From Pseudoflavonifractor sp964504285 (lineage in GTDB: Bacteria > Bacillota > Clostridia > Oscillospirales > Oscillospiraceae), in the NCBI GenBank assembly GCA_964504285.1, contig CAZDDZ010000040.1, positions 1-21,138 on the forward strand: a DNA stretch of 21,138 nt, read 5' to 3'. This document shows positions 14,993-21,138 of this stretch, in pieces. Numbering within the stretch: the stretch's first letter is position 1; every line of letters begins with the position of its first letter. A program made the position numbers and the translations under genes. The notes beneath the pieces are model-generated. The model was not told the DNA's origin, made no database searches, and saw only the letters and a list, made by a program, of their open reading frames with translations.

Positions 14993-15487
14993 ATGGGAAA
15001 AACCTATGTAAGAATTGACGATCGTCTTATCCACGGACAAATTGTAACGGCCTGGTGCGTGACCTTGGCGGTAAAGGAAATTGTCGCCATTGACGATGCT
15101 CTTGCCTCCAACCCCATGATGCAGTCCATTATGACCATGGGCGTGCCCGGACAGTATAATCCTAAAATCGTTACCATGGCCCAGGCAAAGGAAATTATGA
15201 AAACACCCTGTGACGGCACCCGTCTGGTCATCACCCGGTTCTGCCGTAATTTAGCCGATCTGCGGGAAGAACTCAAAACCGCAGAGCATATCAACATCGG
15301 CAACTGCTCCAAGCAGCCGGATGCCAAGTACGGGGTGCGCGGCATCGGCATCAGTCAGGTTTTGAGCTTTACCCAGGCAGACTATGACGCGCTGGAGACA
15401 ATTTCCGCTGACGGCGGCAAAGTTATCTGTCAGGCGCTCCCCCAGGATAAGGAGCGCACTTGGGCTGATTTAAAGGCCCACTTCTAA
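14993..15487 (+). CDS. Mannose-family PTS EIIB component
   Basis: Phosphocarrier of a mannose/sorbose/N-acetylgalactosamine-type PTS, 164 residues. It passes phosphate from EIIA to the incoming sugar at the membrane. The N-terminal IIB signature is VRIDDRLIHGQIVTAW, with H14 as the phosphorylated histidine. Start ATG 14993 has AAAGGAAGG upstream; the frame is open further 5' but without a binding site. It is the first gene of the PTS operon, downstream of the divergent RpiR regulator, and is followed by a palindromic element instead of running straight into EIIC. EIIB sequence does not identify the sugar. Confidence 0.93.
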   Translation: MGKTYVRIDDRLIHGQIVTAWCVTLAVKEIVAIDDALASNPMMQSIMTMGVPGQYNPKIVTMAQAKEIMKTPCDGTRLVITRFCRNLADLREELKTAEHINIGNCSKQPDAKYGVRGIGISQVLSFTQADYDALETISADGGKVICQALPQDKERTWADLKAHF

Positions 15488-15648
15488 GTAACCTCTAATT
15501 TAATCCCGCCGCATATCTTTGCGGTGTCTTTTCCGCCCGGACTGCGCCAAAAAACCTTGTAATCCGTCAGGATTCCTGCGATTTTTTGGCTTGCCGGACA
15601 AAAAATACACCCGCTAATCTACACGACTGGATTAAATCAGAGCTTCCT
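15488..15648. repeat. Long imperfect palindrome between EIIB and EIIC (copy 1)
   Basis: The gap begins one base after the EIIB stop and folds over its length. CTAATTTAATCC (15494-15505) pairs with GGATTAAATCAG at 15629-15640, and CCAAAAAA (15548-15555) with TTTTTTGG near the middle, around the centre AATCCGTCAGGATT. It shares the core CCTTGTAATnCGTCAG (15555-15570) with the element after EIID. No protein is encoded. It reads as a MITE-like or RNA-hairpin element inserted in the operon. Confidence 0.75.
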
Positions 15649-15741
15649 AACATATTTTATCGGGCGAGGGCCCGGTGAGAGAAATTCCCTGGTATGTGTA
15701 TGTGTTTCCCCGCAAAATGAAAAAGAGGAGGAGAGCGTATC

Positions 15742-16545
15742 ATGCAAATTTGGCAAGCAATCCTGATTGCGGTATTGGTCTACCTTGGCTCCATCGGCTC
15801 GGTAGTGGGCAATACCATCGGCTGGTACAACCTGGGCCGTCCCCTGGTGGCGTCCTTCCTGGTGGGTATCATCATGGGTAACGTACCCCTGGCCATTACC
15901 CTGGGCCTGCTGCTCCAGCTGGCAAACCTGGGCTCCGTGACCCCCGGCGGCGCCGTGGGATGGGACCTGTCCTACGCAACTTACATCGGCGTGGCCTGCG
16001 CCATGGCGCTTAACGTGGGTGCCGGCACAGAAGTCACCATTGCCTCCATGTGGATTTTCTCCACCGTAGGCGGCGCCATCGGCGTTGCTATGTGGAATTT
16101 GACCTATGCCCTTGATCTTATCGTCAACCGTGTGGCCATGAAGGGCACCCAGGACGGCAATCCCAAGCTGATCGCGCTGGCCAACGCCGGTCTGGGCAAT
16201 CTCATCGGTTTCGTCTGCCGCTTTATCCCCGCCCTGCTTATTCTGGTCACCACCGCTGTGGTGGGTAGCCAGACCGGCTTTAACATCGCCGACCTGATGC
16301 CCGGCTGGCTGATTACCACCCTGACCACCTTCGGCGGCATGATGGCTGCCCTGGGAATGGGCATCCTGCTCTCCTTCCTGATGAAGAAGGGCTGGCACTT
16401 CTGCCTGTTCCTCATTGGCTTTATGCTCATTACCTACTTCGCCCTCAACACCATGGCGGTTGCTATTCTGGCTATCTGCGCGGCTGTGATTTACTATACC
16501 GCCGTGATGGCGATGGATAAGAAGGAGGCGGTATCCCATGGCTGA
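15742..16545 (+). CDS. Mannose-family PTS EIIC component
   Basis: Membrane permease subunit of the sugar transporter, 267 residues, the usual size, almost entirely hydrophobic with several membrane segments. IIC-type features include GRPLVASFLVGIIMGNVPLA near residues 33-52 and the LQLANLGSVTPGGA segment. A strong ribosome binding site (GAGGAGGAG) lies 10 nt before the ATG. Its last 8 bp overlap the start of EIID, so the two are translationally coupled. It is separated from EIIB by the palindromic element. Substrate not determinable. Confidence 0.94.
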   Translation: MQIWQAILIAVLVYLGSIGSVVGNTIGWYNLGRPLVASFLVGIIMGNVPLAITLGLLLQLANLGSVTPGGAVGWDLSYATYIGVACAMALNVGAGTEVTIASMWIFSTVGGAIGVAMWNLTYALDLIVNRVAMKGTQDGNPKLIALANAGLGNLIGFVCRFIPALLILVTTAVVGSQTGFNIADLMPGWLITTLTTFGGMMAALGMGILLSFLMKKGWHFCLFLIGFMLITYFALNTMAVAILAICAAVIYYTAVMAMDKKEAVSHG

Positions 16546-17383
16546 GAAGAAACTGAGCGCACAAGCCCTGAAAAAATCCTGGCTGATTTGGTTCTTCTGG
16601 CACGGCTCCTCCCAGCAGGGGGAAAACCTGTTGGGTAACGCCACCGCTCATACCCTTACCCCCGTCATTGAGGAACTCTACAAGGACGACAAGGAAGCAA
16701 AGCTTGACGCGTATGCCCGCAGCATTACCCTCTTTAACACCGAGCAGCAATTGGGCGCAATCGCCCCCGGTATCCTCTGCGGCATGGAGGAGGCGGTGGC
16801 CAACAAGCAAATTACCCCCGAGGTGGCCTCCGCTGTTAAGGTGGCTCTCATCGGCCCCACCAGCGCCATCGGCGACTCCCTTTGGGTTGCCACCATCGTG
16901 CCCCTGCTCATTACCATCTGCATGACCATTACCAATATGGGCGGCGTGTTCAATTATGTGGGCCCCATGCTTTACATGATCGGCTACCCCATCCTTACCG
17001 CCATTCTCAGCTGGAGCATGTGGAAGCTGGGCTATAAATCCGGTATCGAGGGCGTACATAAATTTATGTCCTCCGGATCGCTAGAAAAAATCACCGCTGC
17101 CATGACCGTGCTGGGCCTAATTGTCGTGGGCGGCCTGACGGCCTCCTATGTGTCGGTCTATGTGCCTGTTATGATTACCCCTCCCGGCGGCGAAACCGCT
17201 GCCATTAACCTGGACGTTCTCATCAACAATATTTTCCCCAAAATCCTGCCCCTGCTCCTGACTCTGGGCATTTACAAGCTGTATGCCAAGAAAAAATGGT
17301 CCCCCCTTGCCGTAATGGGGCTGATTCTGGTGCTGGCACTGGTGCTCACCGGATTGGGCTACCTCACCGGCGTGTATATCTAA
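16538..17383 (+). CDS. Mannose-family PTS EIID component
   Basis: Second membrane subunit, found only in mannose-family PTS, 281 residues. The N-terminal hallmark is WLIWFFWHGSSQQGENLLGN (15-34), with helices in the C-terminal half (LLTLGIYKLYAKKKW, then VLALVLTGLGYL). It begins inside the EIIC gene (8-bp overlap) with AAGGAGG in the EIIC coding end. It works as a complex with EIIC. Immediately after its stop comes the second palindromic element. Confidence 0.94.
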   Translation: MAEKKLSAQALKKSWLIWFFWHGSSQQGENLLGNATAHTLTPVIEELYKDDKEAKLDAYARSITLFNTEQQLGAIAPGILCGMEEAVANKQITPEVASAVKVALIGPTSAIGDSLWVATIVPLLITICMTITNMGGVFNYVGPMLYMIGYPILTAILSWSMWKLGYKSGIEGVHKFMSSGSLEKITAAMTVLGLIVVGGLTASYVSVYVPVMITPPGGETAAINLDVLINNIFPKILPLLLTLGIYKLYAKKKWSPLAVMGLILVLALVLTGLGYLTGVYI

Positions 17384-17546
17384 GAACCTGTATTCATAGG
17401 CGCGCGCAACCGCCTTTTCGGGTGAAATCGCCCCATGACATCGGCGAAAAGCCTTGTAATACGTCAGTATGACGGCGACTTTTCGTCTTGTCTGAGACGA
17501 TTTCACTTCAAAAATTCGGAAGCGGAGACCTATGAATATAGATTCC
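17384..17546. repeat. Long imperfect palindrome between EIID and SIS gene (copy 2)
   Basis: Starts directly after the EIID stop. CTGTATTCATAGG (17388-17400) pairs with CCTATGAATATAG at about 17529-17541; GGTGAAATCG (17421-17430) pairs with CGATTTCACTT; and CGAAAAG pairs with CTTTTCG around the centre ATACGTCAGTAT. The core CCTTGTAATACGTCAG (17452-17467) is nearly identical to copy 1, while the outer arms differ. So the two are related but diverged members of one family. Confidence 0.75.
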
Positions 17547-17588
17547 AGTTTCTCAGAAGAATTTAGCTTGAAAGGAATTTAAAAACAC

Positions 17589-18347
17589 ATGAGCAATCTG
17601 CATTACATTACCAAGGTGACCGAGGTCATTCAAAAAATTGACGAGACTCAGGCCGAAAATATTAAGAAGGCCGCAGAGCTTTGTGCCGAGGCTATTGGCT
17701 CCGGCAAAATGGCCCACCTTTTTGGATCCGGCCACTCCGTGCTTCCCATTCAGGATATGTTCCCCCGATACGGCGGCGTGGTGGGCTGGCACCCCCTGAT
17801 GGACCCCCGCCTGATGTGGAACAATGTCATCCGCGGCGGAGGCGCCCGGGAGCTTCTGTGGATTGAACGCCAGGAGGGCTATATCCAAAACTTCCTCCAG
17901 AGTTACAACCTCCAGGCCGGTGAGGTGATGATCGTCTACTCCCACGGCGGTCTGAACGCCGCCCCCATCGAGGCCGCTATGTACGCCAAGGAGCGCGGGC
18001 TGAAGGTCATCGCAGTCACCAGCGGCGAGAACTATCAGAAGGCCAAGGCCACCCACTCCTCCGGCAAAAAGCTGGGCGATGTGGCCGACATCCTTATTGA
18101 TAACTGCTGTCCCTTGGAGGATTCCCTGGTGGAAATCCCCGGCTATCCCCAGAAGGTTGGTGCTTCCAGCACCACAGCCGTTATGACCATCACCCAGTCC
18201 CTGGCCGCGGAGACGGCGCTCCTGCTGGAGAAAATGAACCACAAGATGTTTATTTTTGTCTCCCCCAACGTGACCGAGTGCCCTCCGGACTATATGCACC
18301 AGGTCTACGCAGACTATACCAAGCTTGTCCGCAAGTGTGACAACTAA
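17589..18347 (+). CDS. SIS-domain sugar isomerase-like protein
   Basis: A 252-residue single-SIS-domain protein of the UPF0309/SIS_2 type, related to phosphoheptose and aminosugar-phosphate isomerases. The phosphosugar-binding loop is visible as FGSGHS (45-50), with a second SIS segment MIVYSHGGLNAAPIEAA (about 113-129) and VIAVTSGE. In a PTS operon it should act on the imported phosphosugar by isomerisation or deamination (inference). It is shorter than the two-SIS deglycases (about 340 residues) of the fructoselysine type, so I do not assign that role. GAAAGGAA precedes the ATG. The final codons and stop (GTGACAACTAA, 18337-18347) are the first bases of the tandem repeat unit, so the C-terminus is set by that repeat. 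Confidence 0.88.
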   Translation: MSNLHYITKVTEVIQKIDETQAENIKKAAELCAEAIGSGKMAHLFGSGHSVLPIQDMFPRYGGVVGWHPLMDPRLMWNNVIRGGGARELLWIERQEGYIQNFLQSYNLQAGEVMIVYSHGGLNAAPIEAAMYAKERGLKVIAVTSGENYQKAKATHSSGKKLGDVADILIDNCCPLEDSLVEIPGYPQKVGASSTTAVMTITQSLAAETALLLEKMNHKMFIFVSPNVTECPPDYMHQVYADYTKLVRKCDN

Positions 18348-18780
18348 GAAGCGCGACCGTAGGCACATAGGGGAGCTAACGACAGAGCGGAGCGAAAACG
18401 GGAAACGTTTTTGCGCAGTCGTCGGAGTTAGGGAGCCGTATATGTGCCCAACGGGAGCGTGACAACTAAGAAGCGCGACCGTAGGCACATAGGGGAGCTA
18501 ACGACAGAGCGGANNNNNNNNNNNNNNNNNNNNNNNNNNNNNNNNNNNNNNNNNNNNNNNNNNNNNNNNNNNNNNNNNNNNNNNNNNNNNNNNNNNNNNN
18601 NNNNNNNNNNNNNGCAGTCGTCGGAGTTAGGGAGCCGTATATGTGCCCAACGGGAGCGTGACAACTAAAGAAGCGCGACCGTAGGGGCATAGGGGAGGTA
18701 ACGACAGAGCGAAGCGAAAACGGAAACCGTTTTTGCGCAGTCGTCGGAGTTATCGAGCCGACCATGCCCCAAACAGGAGC
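18337..18780. repeat. Tandem array of ~122-bp palindromic units
   Basis: Units start at 18337, 18459 and 18658, each with GTGACAACTAA, and a fragment of a fourth (GTGACAACTGA) begins at 18781. Unit 1 is 122 bp; unit 2 is interrupted by 100 N; unit 3 is 123 bp and more diverged. Each unit is self-complementary: GGCACATA with TATATGTGCC, CTAAC with GTTAG, and GCGAAAACG with CGTTTTTGC around the middle. Changes in unit 3 keep the pairing (GGGGCAT with ATGCCCC), a sign of selection on structure or of gene conversion. No spacers, so not CRISPR. The gap falls exactly in the repeat, so the true copy number is unknown. Confidence 0.9.
18514..18613. other. Assembly gap (100 N)
   Basis: One hundred N inside repeat unit 2. 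By comparison with unit 1 only about 22 bases should be missing if no further copy exists. A round 100 is the usual scaffold placeholder of unknown length, so further units or genes could be hidden here. Confidence 0.97.
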
Positions 18781-18802
18781 GTGACAACTGATATAATGCA
18801 AA

Positions 18803-18840
18803 ATAAAGCTGAGCCCCCGCCCGGGGGGGCTCAGCTTATT
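18803..18840. terminator. Strong hairpin before EIIA, likely terminator
   Basis: AATAAGCTGAGCCCCC (18803-18818) pairs perfectly with GGGGGCTCAGCTTATT (18825-18840), 16 bp, with a 6-nt loop. The T-run is short, so termination may be partial. It lies between the repeat array and EIIA, and could separate the EIIB-C-D-SIS transcript from the EIIA group. Confidence 0.65.
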
Positions 18841-18919
18841 GAAAAGCTGCCATTTAAAAAAATGTCAAAAGGCCCGGGTTTTTGAGCGGGGGCTTTCTTT
18901 AAAGGAGTGTTTTTACCGG

Positions 18920-19309
18920 ATGGCAAACGTAATTGTGACCGGCCACGGCGGGTATGCCACGGCGGTTAAGCGAAACTTAATGATGCTGACAGGGCAGACC
19001 GAAGGTATGCTCTTTGTGGACTTTAACGAGGGGGACGATCTGGACAGTCTGACCGCCAATCTCAAAGCGGCAGTAGAGGCAGCGGGAGGGGAGGATTTAC
19101 TTTTCTGCTGTGACCTGACCGGCGGCAGCCCCTTCCGACAGAGCGCGATACTCTGCGCCGAGCATCCGGGCTGGATAACAGTTGCGGGTGTCAATCACTC
19201 GGCCTTTACCGAAATGGTTTTTACCATGGAGCAGCCTGCCGCCGCGCTGGCCGCACAGGCCATAGAAACCACGAAAAATACTGTTACCCGCTTTCCGCCC
19301 GAGGGATAA
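18920..19309 (+). CDS. Mannose-family PTS EIIA component
   Basis: Cytoplasmic phosphocarrier that takes phosphate from HPr and gives it to EIIB, 129 residues. The active site is VTGHGGYA with H9, and the DLTGGSPF loop (about 64-71) is typical of EIIA of this family. ATG 18920 has AAAGGAG 11 nt upstream; the upstream open frame has no binding site. It is placed after the repeat array and a strong hairpin, unusually far from the other PTS components (572 bp after the SIS stop, N gap included). No separate promoter was identified. It completes an A-B-C-D set together with the upstream genes. Confidence 0.93.
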   Translation: MANVIVTGHGGYATAVKRNLMMLTGQTEGMLFVDFNEGDDLDSLTANLKAAVEAAGGEDLLFCCDLTGGSPFRQSAILCAEHPGWITVAGVNHSAFTEMVFTMEQPAAALAAQAIETTKNTVTRFPPEG

Positions 19310-19331
19310 CACAAAGGGGGGGCTGTCCGCC

Positions 19332-20018
19332 GTGGATCAATTTACCTTTCTCTATCTGGCGCTGATGATTGGGCTGGTGCTGGGTATTCTGCTTCTGCTC
19401 CGCGCCTCACAGAAGGGAGCGCTTACCATGCTGGCCCAGACCCTTTACCGGGACGGCAACGTGAAAAAATACCTTGCCATGCTGGATAGCCGCAGCCTGT
19501 ACCTGGTTCTGCGCAAGTCCACCCTGGCGCTTTTGCGGCTGGAGGGGCATGTGCGGGCGGGCGATGTCCCAGGTGTGGCGGCGGACGAGGCCGTCCTTAA
19601 TACTATAAAGCTGCGCCCCGGCGAACGGCTGGAGTTTTACCAGAGGGTGATGAGCTTCTATCTGTCCCGGGCCGAGTATGAAAAGGGCCGGAACTATCTG
19701 GGGAAGCTGGAGAACCTGCTGGAAAAGGAGCCGGACGAAAAGCTAAGGGCCATTTTAGCCGATGCCCGTGTGCTGGTGGGTGTGTACGCAGACCGGGACA
19801 CCGCCCTTATTCCCGCGCTGGAGGGGCAGGAGAAAACGCAGTCCGGCGGGCAAAAGGGGCTCACCCAGTACCGTTTGGCCAAGCTCTGCCACTTTGGAGG
19901 GGATGAGACCGGGGCGGCAGTGTGGTTAAAAAAGGCTGCCGTCAATTTGACAAATACCCCGTGGCAGCCCATTGTGGCCGCCGCACAGAAGAACCCCCGA
20001 GTGTTGGACGAGAGGTAA
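19332..20018 (+). CDS. Membrane-anchored helical-repeat protein, unknown function
   Basis: A 228-residue protein of no family I can name. Residues ~5-25 form one hydrophobic segment (FLYLALMIGLVLGILLLL), an N-terminal membrane anchor. The rest is charged and helical with TPR-like spacing (for example EYEKGRNYLGKLENLLEKEP and TQYRLAKLCHFGGDETGAAV), suggesting a cytoplasmic scaffold. It starts at GTG 19332, with AAAGGGGGGG upstream. It sits 22 bp after EIIA and 3 bp before the HAD gene, so the three are likely co-transcribed. Its role relative to the PTS is unknown. Confidence 0.75.
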   Translation: MDQFTFLYLALMIGLVLGILLLLRASQKGALTMLAQTLYRDGNVKKYLAMLDSRSLYLVLRKSTLALLRLEGHVRAGDVPGVAADEAVLNTIKLRPGERLEFYQRVMSFYLSRAEYEKGRNYLGKLENLLEKEPDEKLRAILADARVLVGVYADRDTALIPALEGQEKTQSGGQKGLTQYRLAKLCHFGGDETGAAVWLKKAAVNLTNTPWQPIVAAAQKNPRVLDER

Positions 20019-20021
20019 CAA

Positions 20022-20819
20022 ATGGAGAAAACACAAACCCGCCGTGCCCTGCTGCTGGATGTGGACGGCACCCTGCTTTGTCCCCAGCGGAAGCTGCTTG
20101 ACCAGAAAACCGCCGCCGCGCTGGAGGAGCTGCGCCGCAGCGGTGTGACCGTGGTGATTGCCACCGGGCGCACCCTGGCGGCGGTTCGTCCCGAAATTAT
20201 GGGCGGCTTTGTGCCCGACTACTACATTTGCATGAACGGCTCCTATGTGGCCAAGCAGGATGGAACGGTGCTCTACTGCCGGCCTATGGACAAGCGCCGG
20301 TTTGAAGGTGTGCTGGCGCTGGCTGACCGGGCAGGGTGTCCCATGGGCTTTGCCTTTCCCGAGGGGTACTATATGTACAGTGGGGACGAGGTCTATCGCC
20401 CCTATTACCAAAGGGTAAACGGGGATATGGTTACCCTTCGTGACGGTAGTGACCGCACCCGGCATGGAAAAGGGCTGCCCTATGCCGCATTTGGCATCAT
20501 ACCGCCAGAAAAGATGAGCGACTTTCAAGACCCTGCCCTGGGACTGCATATTACCGCCTACGATGACGATGTGTACGACATCTGCCAGCCGGGGCTGACC
20601 AAGGCCAGCGGCGCTGCCCGGCTGCTGGAGGTCACGGACCTCCGCTGGGAGGAGCTGGTAGCCGTGGGGGACGGGGAAAACGACATGGAGCTGCTCCGGG
20701 CTGCCGGACTGGGCATTGCCATGGGGAACGCCCCCGATCATGTAAAACTAGCCGCTGACGCAGTGACTGCAACGGTGACCGATTTCGGAGTGCTCAAGGT
20801 TATTCAGGACTACTTCTAA
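20022..20819 (+). CDS. Cof-type HAD-superfamily phosphatase
   Basis: A 265-residue hydrolase of the Cof/YidA (HAD-IIB) type that dephosphorylates sugar phosphates or related metabolites. All four HAD motifs are present: DVDGT (nucleophile D13, acid D15), ATGR (T48), the lysine K194 in TKASG, and GDGEND (216-221). The cap region between 85 and 190 sets substrate choice and is not diagnostic. It starts 3 bp after the preceding gene and ends the locus, with a hairpin downstream. In a PTS context, removal of phosphate from excess phosphosugar is plausible but unproven; these enzymes are often promiscuous and of general type. Confidence 0.9.
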   Translation: MEKTQTRRALLLDVDGTLLCPQRKLLDQKTAAALEELRRSGVTVVIATGRTLAAVRPEIMGGFVPDYYICMNGSYVAKQDGTVLYCRPMDKRRFEGVLALADRAGCPMGFAFPEGYYMYSGDEVYRPYYQRVNGDMVTLRDGSDRTRHGKGLPYAAFGIIPPEKMSDFQDPALGLHITAYDDDVYDICQPGLTKASGAARLLEVTDLRWEELVAVGDGENDMELLRAAGLGIAMGNAPDHVKLAADAVTATVTDFGVLKVIQDYF

Positions 20820-20866
20820 AAATAAAAGAGCGGAGCCGATAGGGGACAGCGTATAAGGATGTTTTC

Positions 20867-20906
20867 AAAAGTGGTAGCTGTGGTGATTTTCACAGCTGCC
20901 ACTTTT
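20867..20906 (+). terminator. Terminator after the HAD gene
   Basis: AAAAGTGGTAGCTGTG pairs with CACAGCTGCCACTTTT (one G-T wobble) around a short loop. It ends in TTTT, 87 bp from the end of the hairpin to the HAD stop. It probably closes the EIIA-unknown-HAD transcript. Confidence 0.75.
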
Positions 20907-20980
20907 CGTTCATCAAGGGATTAGGGCACGTCCCAACAAGATGTCATATAAAGACGTATCTTGTCACAGCTATGCTGTGG

Positions 20981-21009
20981 TTGCGCCAATCATTTACCAC
21001 TGTTACAAT
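20981..21009 (+). promoter_or_regulatory. Promoter-like boxes before the terminal inverted repeat
   Basis: TTGCGC (20981-20986), 17-bp spacer, TACAAT (21004-21009). It would drive transcription into the partial frame at the window end. A small CACAGC-TAT-GCTGTG hairpin (20965-20979) lies just before it. Confidence 0.5.
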
Positions 21010-21013
21010 AGAA

Positions 21014-21138
21014 ATAGGTAAAATATTTGTATAAAGGGGAATTAAGTTGAACGAGATTTTTTCGCATAGCGCTGTTAAAGCTGGTCTTGAAAAAATCTCG
21101 TTCAACTTAATTCCCCTTTATACAAATAGTTTACCTAT
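21014..21138. repeat. 50-bp inverted repeat with 25-bp loop at window end
   Basis: Arm 21014-21063 and arm 21089-21138 are reverse complements at 49 of 50 positions (the exception pairs 21023 with 21129). The loop is 21064-21088. The right arm ends on the last base of the window, so it may continue. It can be a mobile-element end, a long transcript hairpin or a fold-back artefact at a contig end. Confidence 0.9.
21047..21138 (+). CDS. Possible 5' end of a gene running off the window
   Basis: TTG at 21047 follows AAAGGGG at suitable distance and a promoter-like pair upstream. The frame reads LNEIFSHSAVKAG (first residue M if used as start) and stays open to the edge, about 30 codons. From about residue 15 on it lies in the right arm of the inverted repeat, so that part may not be the true continuation. 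No family recognised. Confidence 0.3.
   Translation, partial: MNEIFSHSAVKAGLEKISFNLIPLYTNSLP

Noticed and set aside
15637..16644. A 335-codon open frame antisense to EIIC and EIID
   Set aside because: Opposite two strongly supported membrane genes; its translation is Gly/His/Gln-rich low-complexity shadow.
17589..18347. Fructoselysine/glucoselysine-6-phosphate deglycase (FrlB/GfrE/GfrF-like)
   Set aside because: Mannose-family PTS plus SIS protein resembles those operons, but this protein has one SIS domain and 252 residues instead of two domains and about 340.
18337..18780. CRISPR array
   Set aside because: Units are about 122 bp, adjacent without variable spacers, and no cas gene is present.
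21014..21138. Invertible promoter (phase-variation switch)
   Set aside because: The arms are only 25 bp apart and the promoter-like boxes lie outside them; no recombinase gene is in the window.

Overview
The window reads as ordinary chromosome from a gut-type, strictly Gram-positive-style Clostridium relative, most likely an Oscillospiraceae-like member (inference). The supporting signs are AGGAGG-type ribosome binding sites with frequent GTG/TTG starts, a tryptophan T-box leader, a perfect CIRCE operator, an AbrB-type transition-state regulator, a lipoprotein reductase with an ApbE-type FMN site, and a GC-rich coding sequence with AT-rich promoters. A run of 100 N (18514-18613) shows that this is a draft or metagenome scaffold.

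Layout. 1-2340: a bidirectional hairpin terminator, then on the minus strand an orphan TrpB2-type tryptophan synthase beta chain behind a complete Trp-specific T-box riboswitch (specifier TGG), preceded by a small XRE regulator. 2340-3116: a divergent AbrB/zinc-ribbon regulator followed by about 500 bp without a convincing gene, starting with a large imperfect palindrome. 3117-7287: clpB (minus) and a MATE transporter (plus) diverge from a CIRCE element. 7363-8107: a small unknown gene and an XRE regulator. 8191-10187: a pncA-pncB NAD salvage operon (minus). 10331-13248: a MerR/GyrI-like regulator, then a secreted lipoprotein flavin reductase with FMN-binding and FAD-binding domains. 13298-14690: a GNAT acetyltransferase behind an RpiR-type phosphosugar regulator (minus).

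14993-20819: a mannose-family PTS locus on the plus strand, in the order EIIB, EIIC-EIID (overlapping), SIS-domain protein, EIIA, then a membrane-anchored helical-repeat protein and a Cof-type HAD phosphatase. The divergent RpiR gene is its likely regulator. The imported sugar cannot be named from sequence. A plausible flow is: sugar taken up and phosphorylated by EIIA/B/C/D, acted on by the SIS protein, with the phosphosugar sensed by the RpiR protein and possibly dephosphorylated by the HAD enzyme.

The most unusual structure is non-coding. Every large gap inside the PTS operon is filled by long palindromic DNA: two related ~160 bp hairpin elements sharing a core, and a ~122 bp tandemly repeated palindromic unit interrupted by the assembly gap. 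Together with the palindrome behind the AbrB gene, four repeat elements abut or overlap the stop codon of the gene before them. The window ends in a 50 bp arm / 25 bp loop inverted repeat, 49 of 50 matched, which is either a real element or a fold-back assembly artefact. I found no tRNA, rRNA, CRISPR array, transposase or integrase gene.
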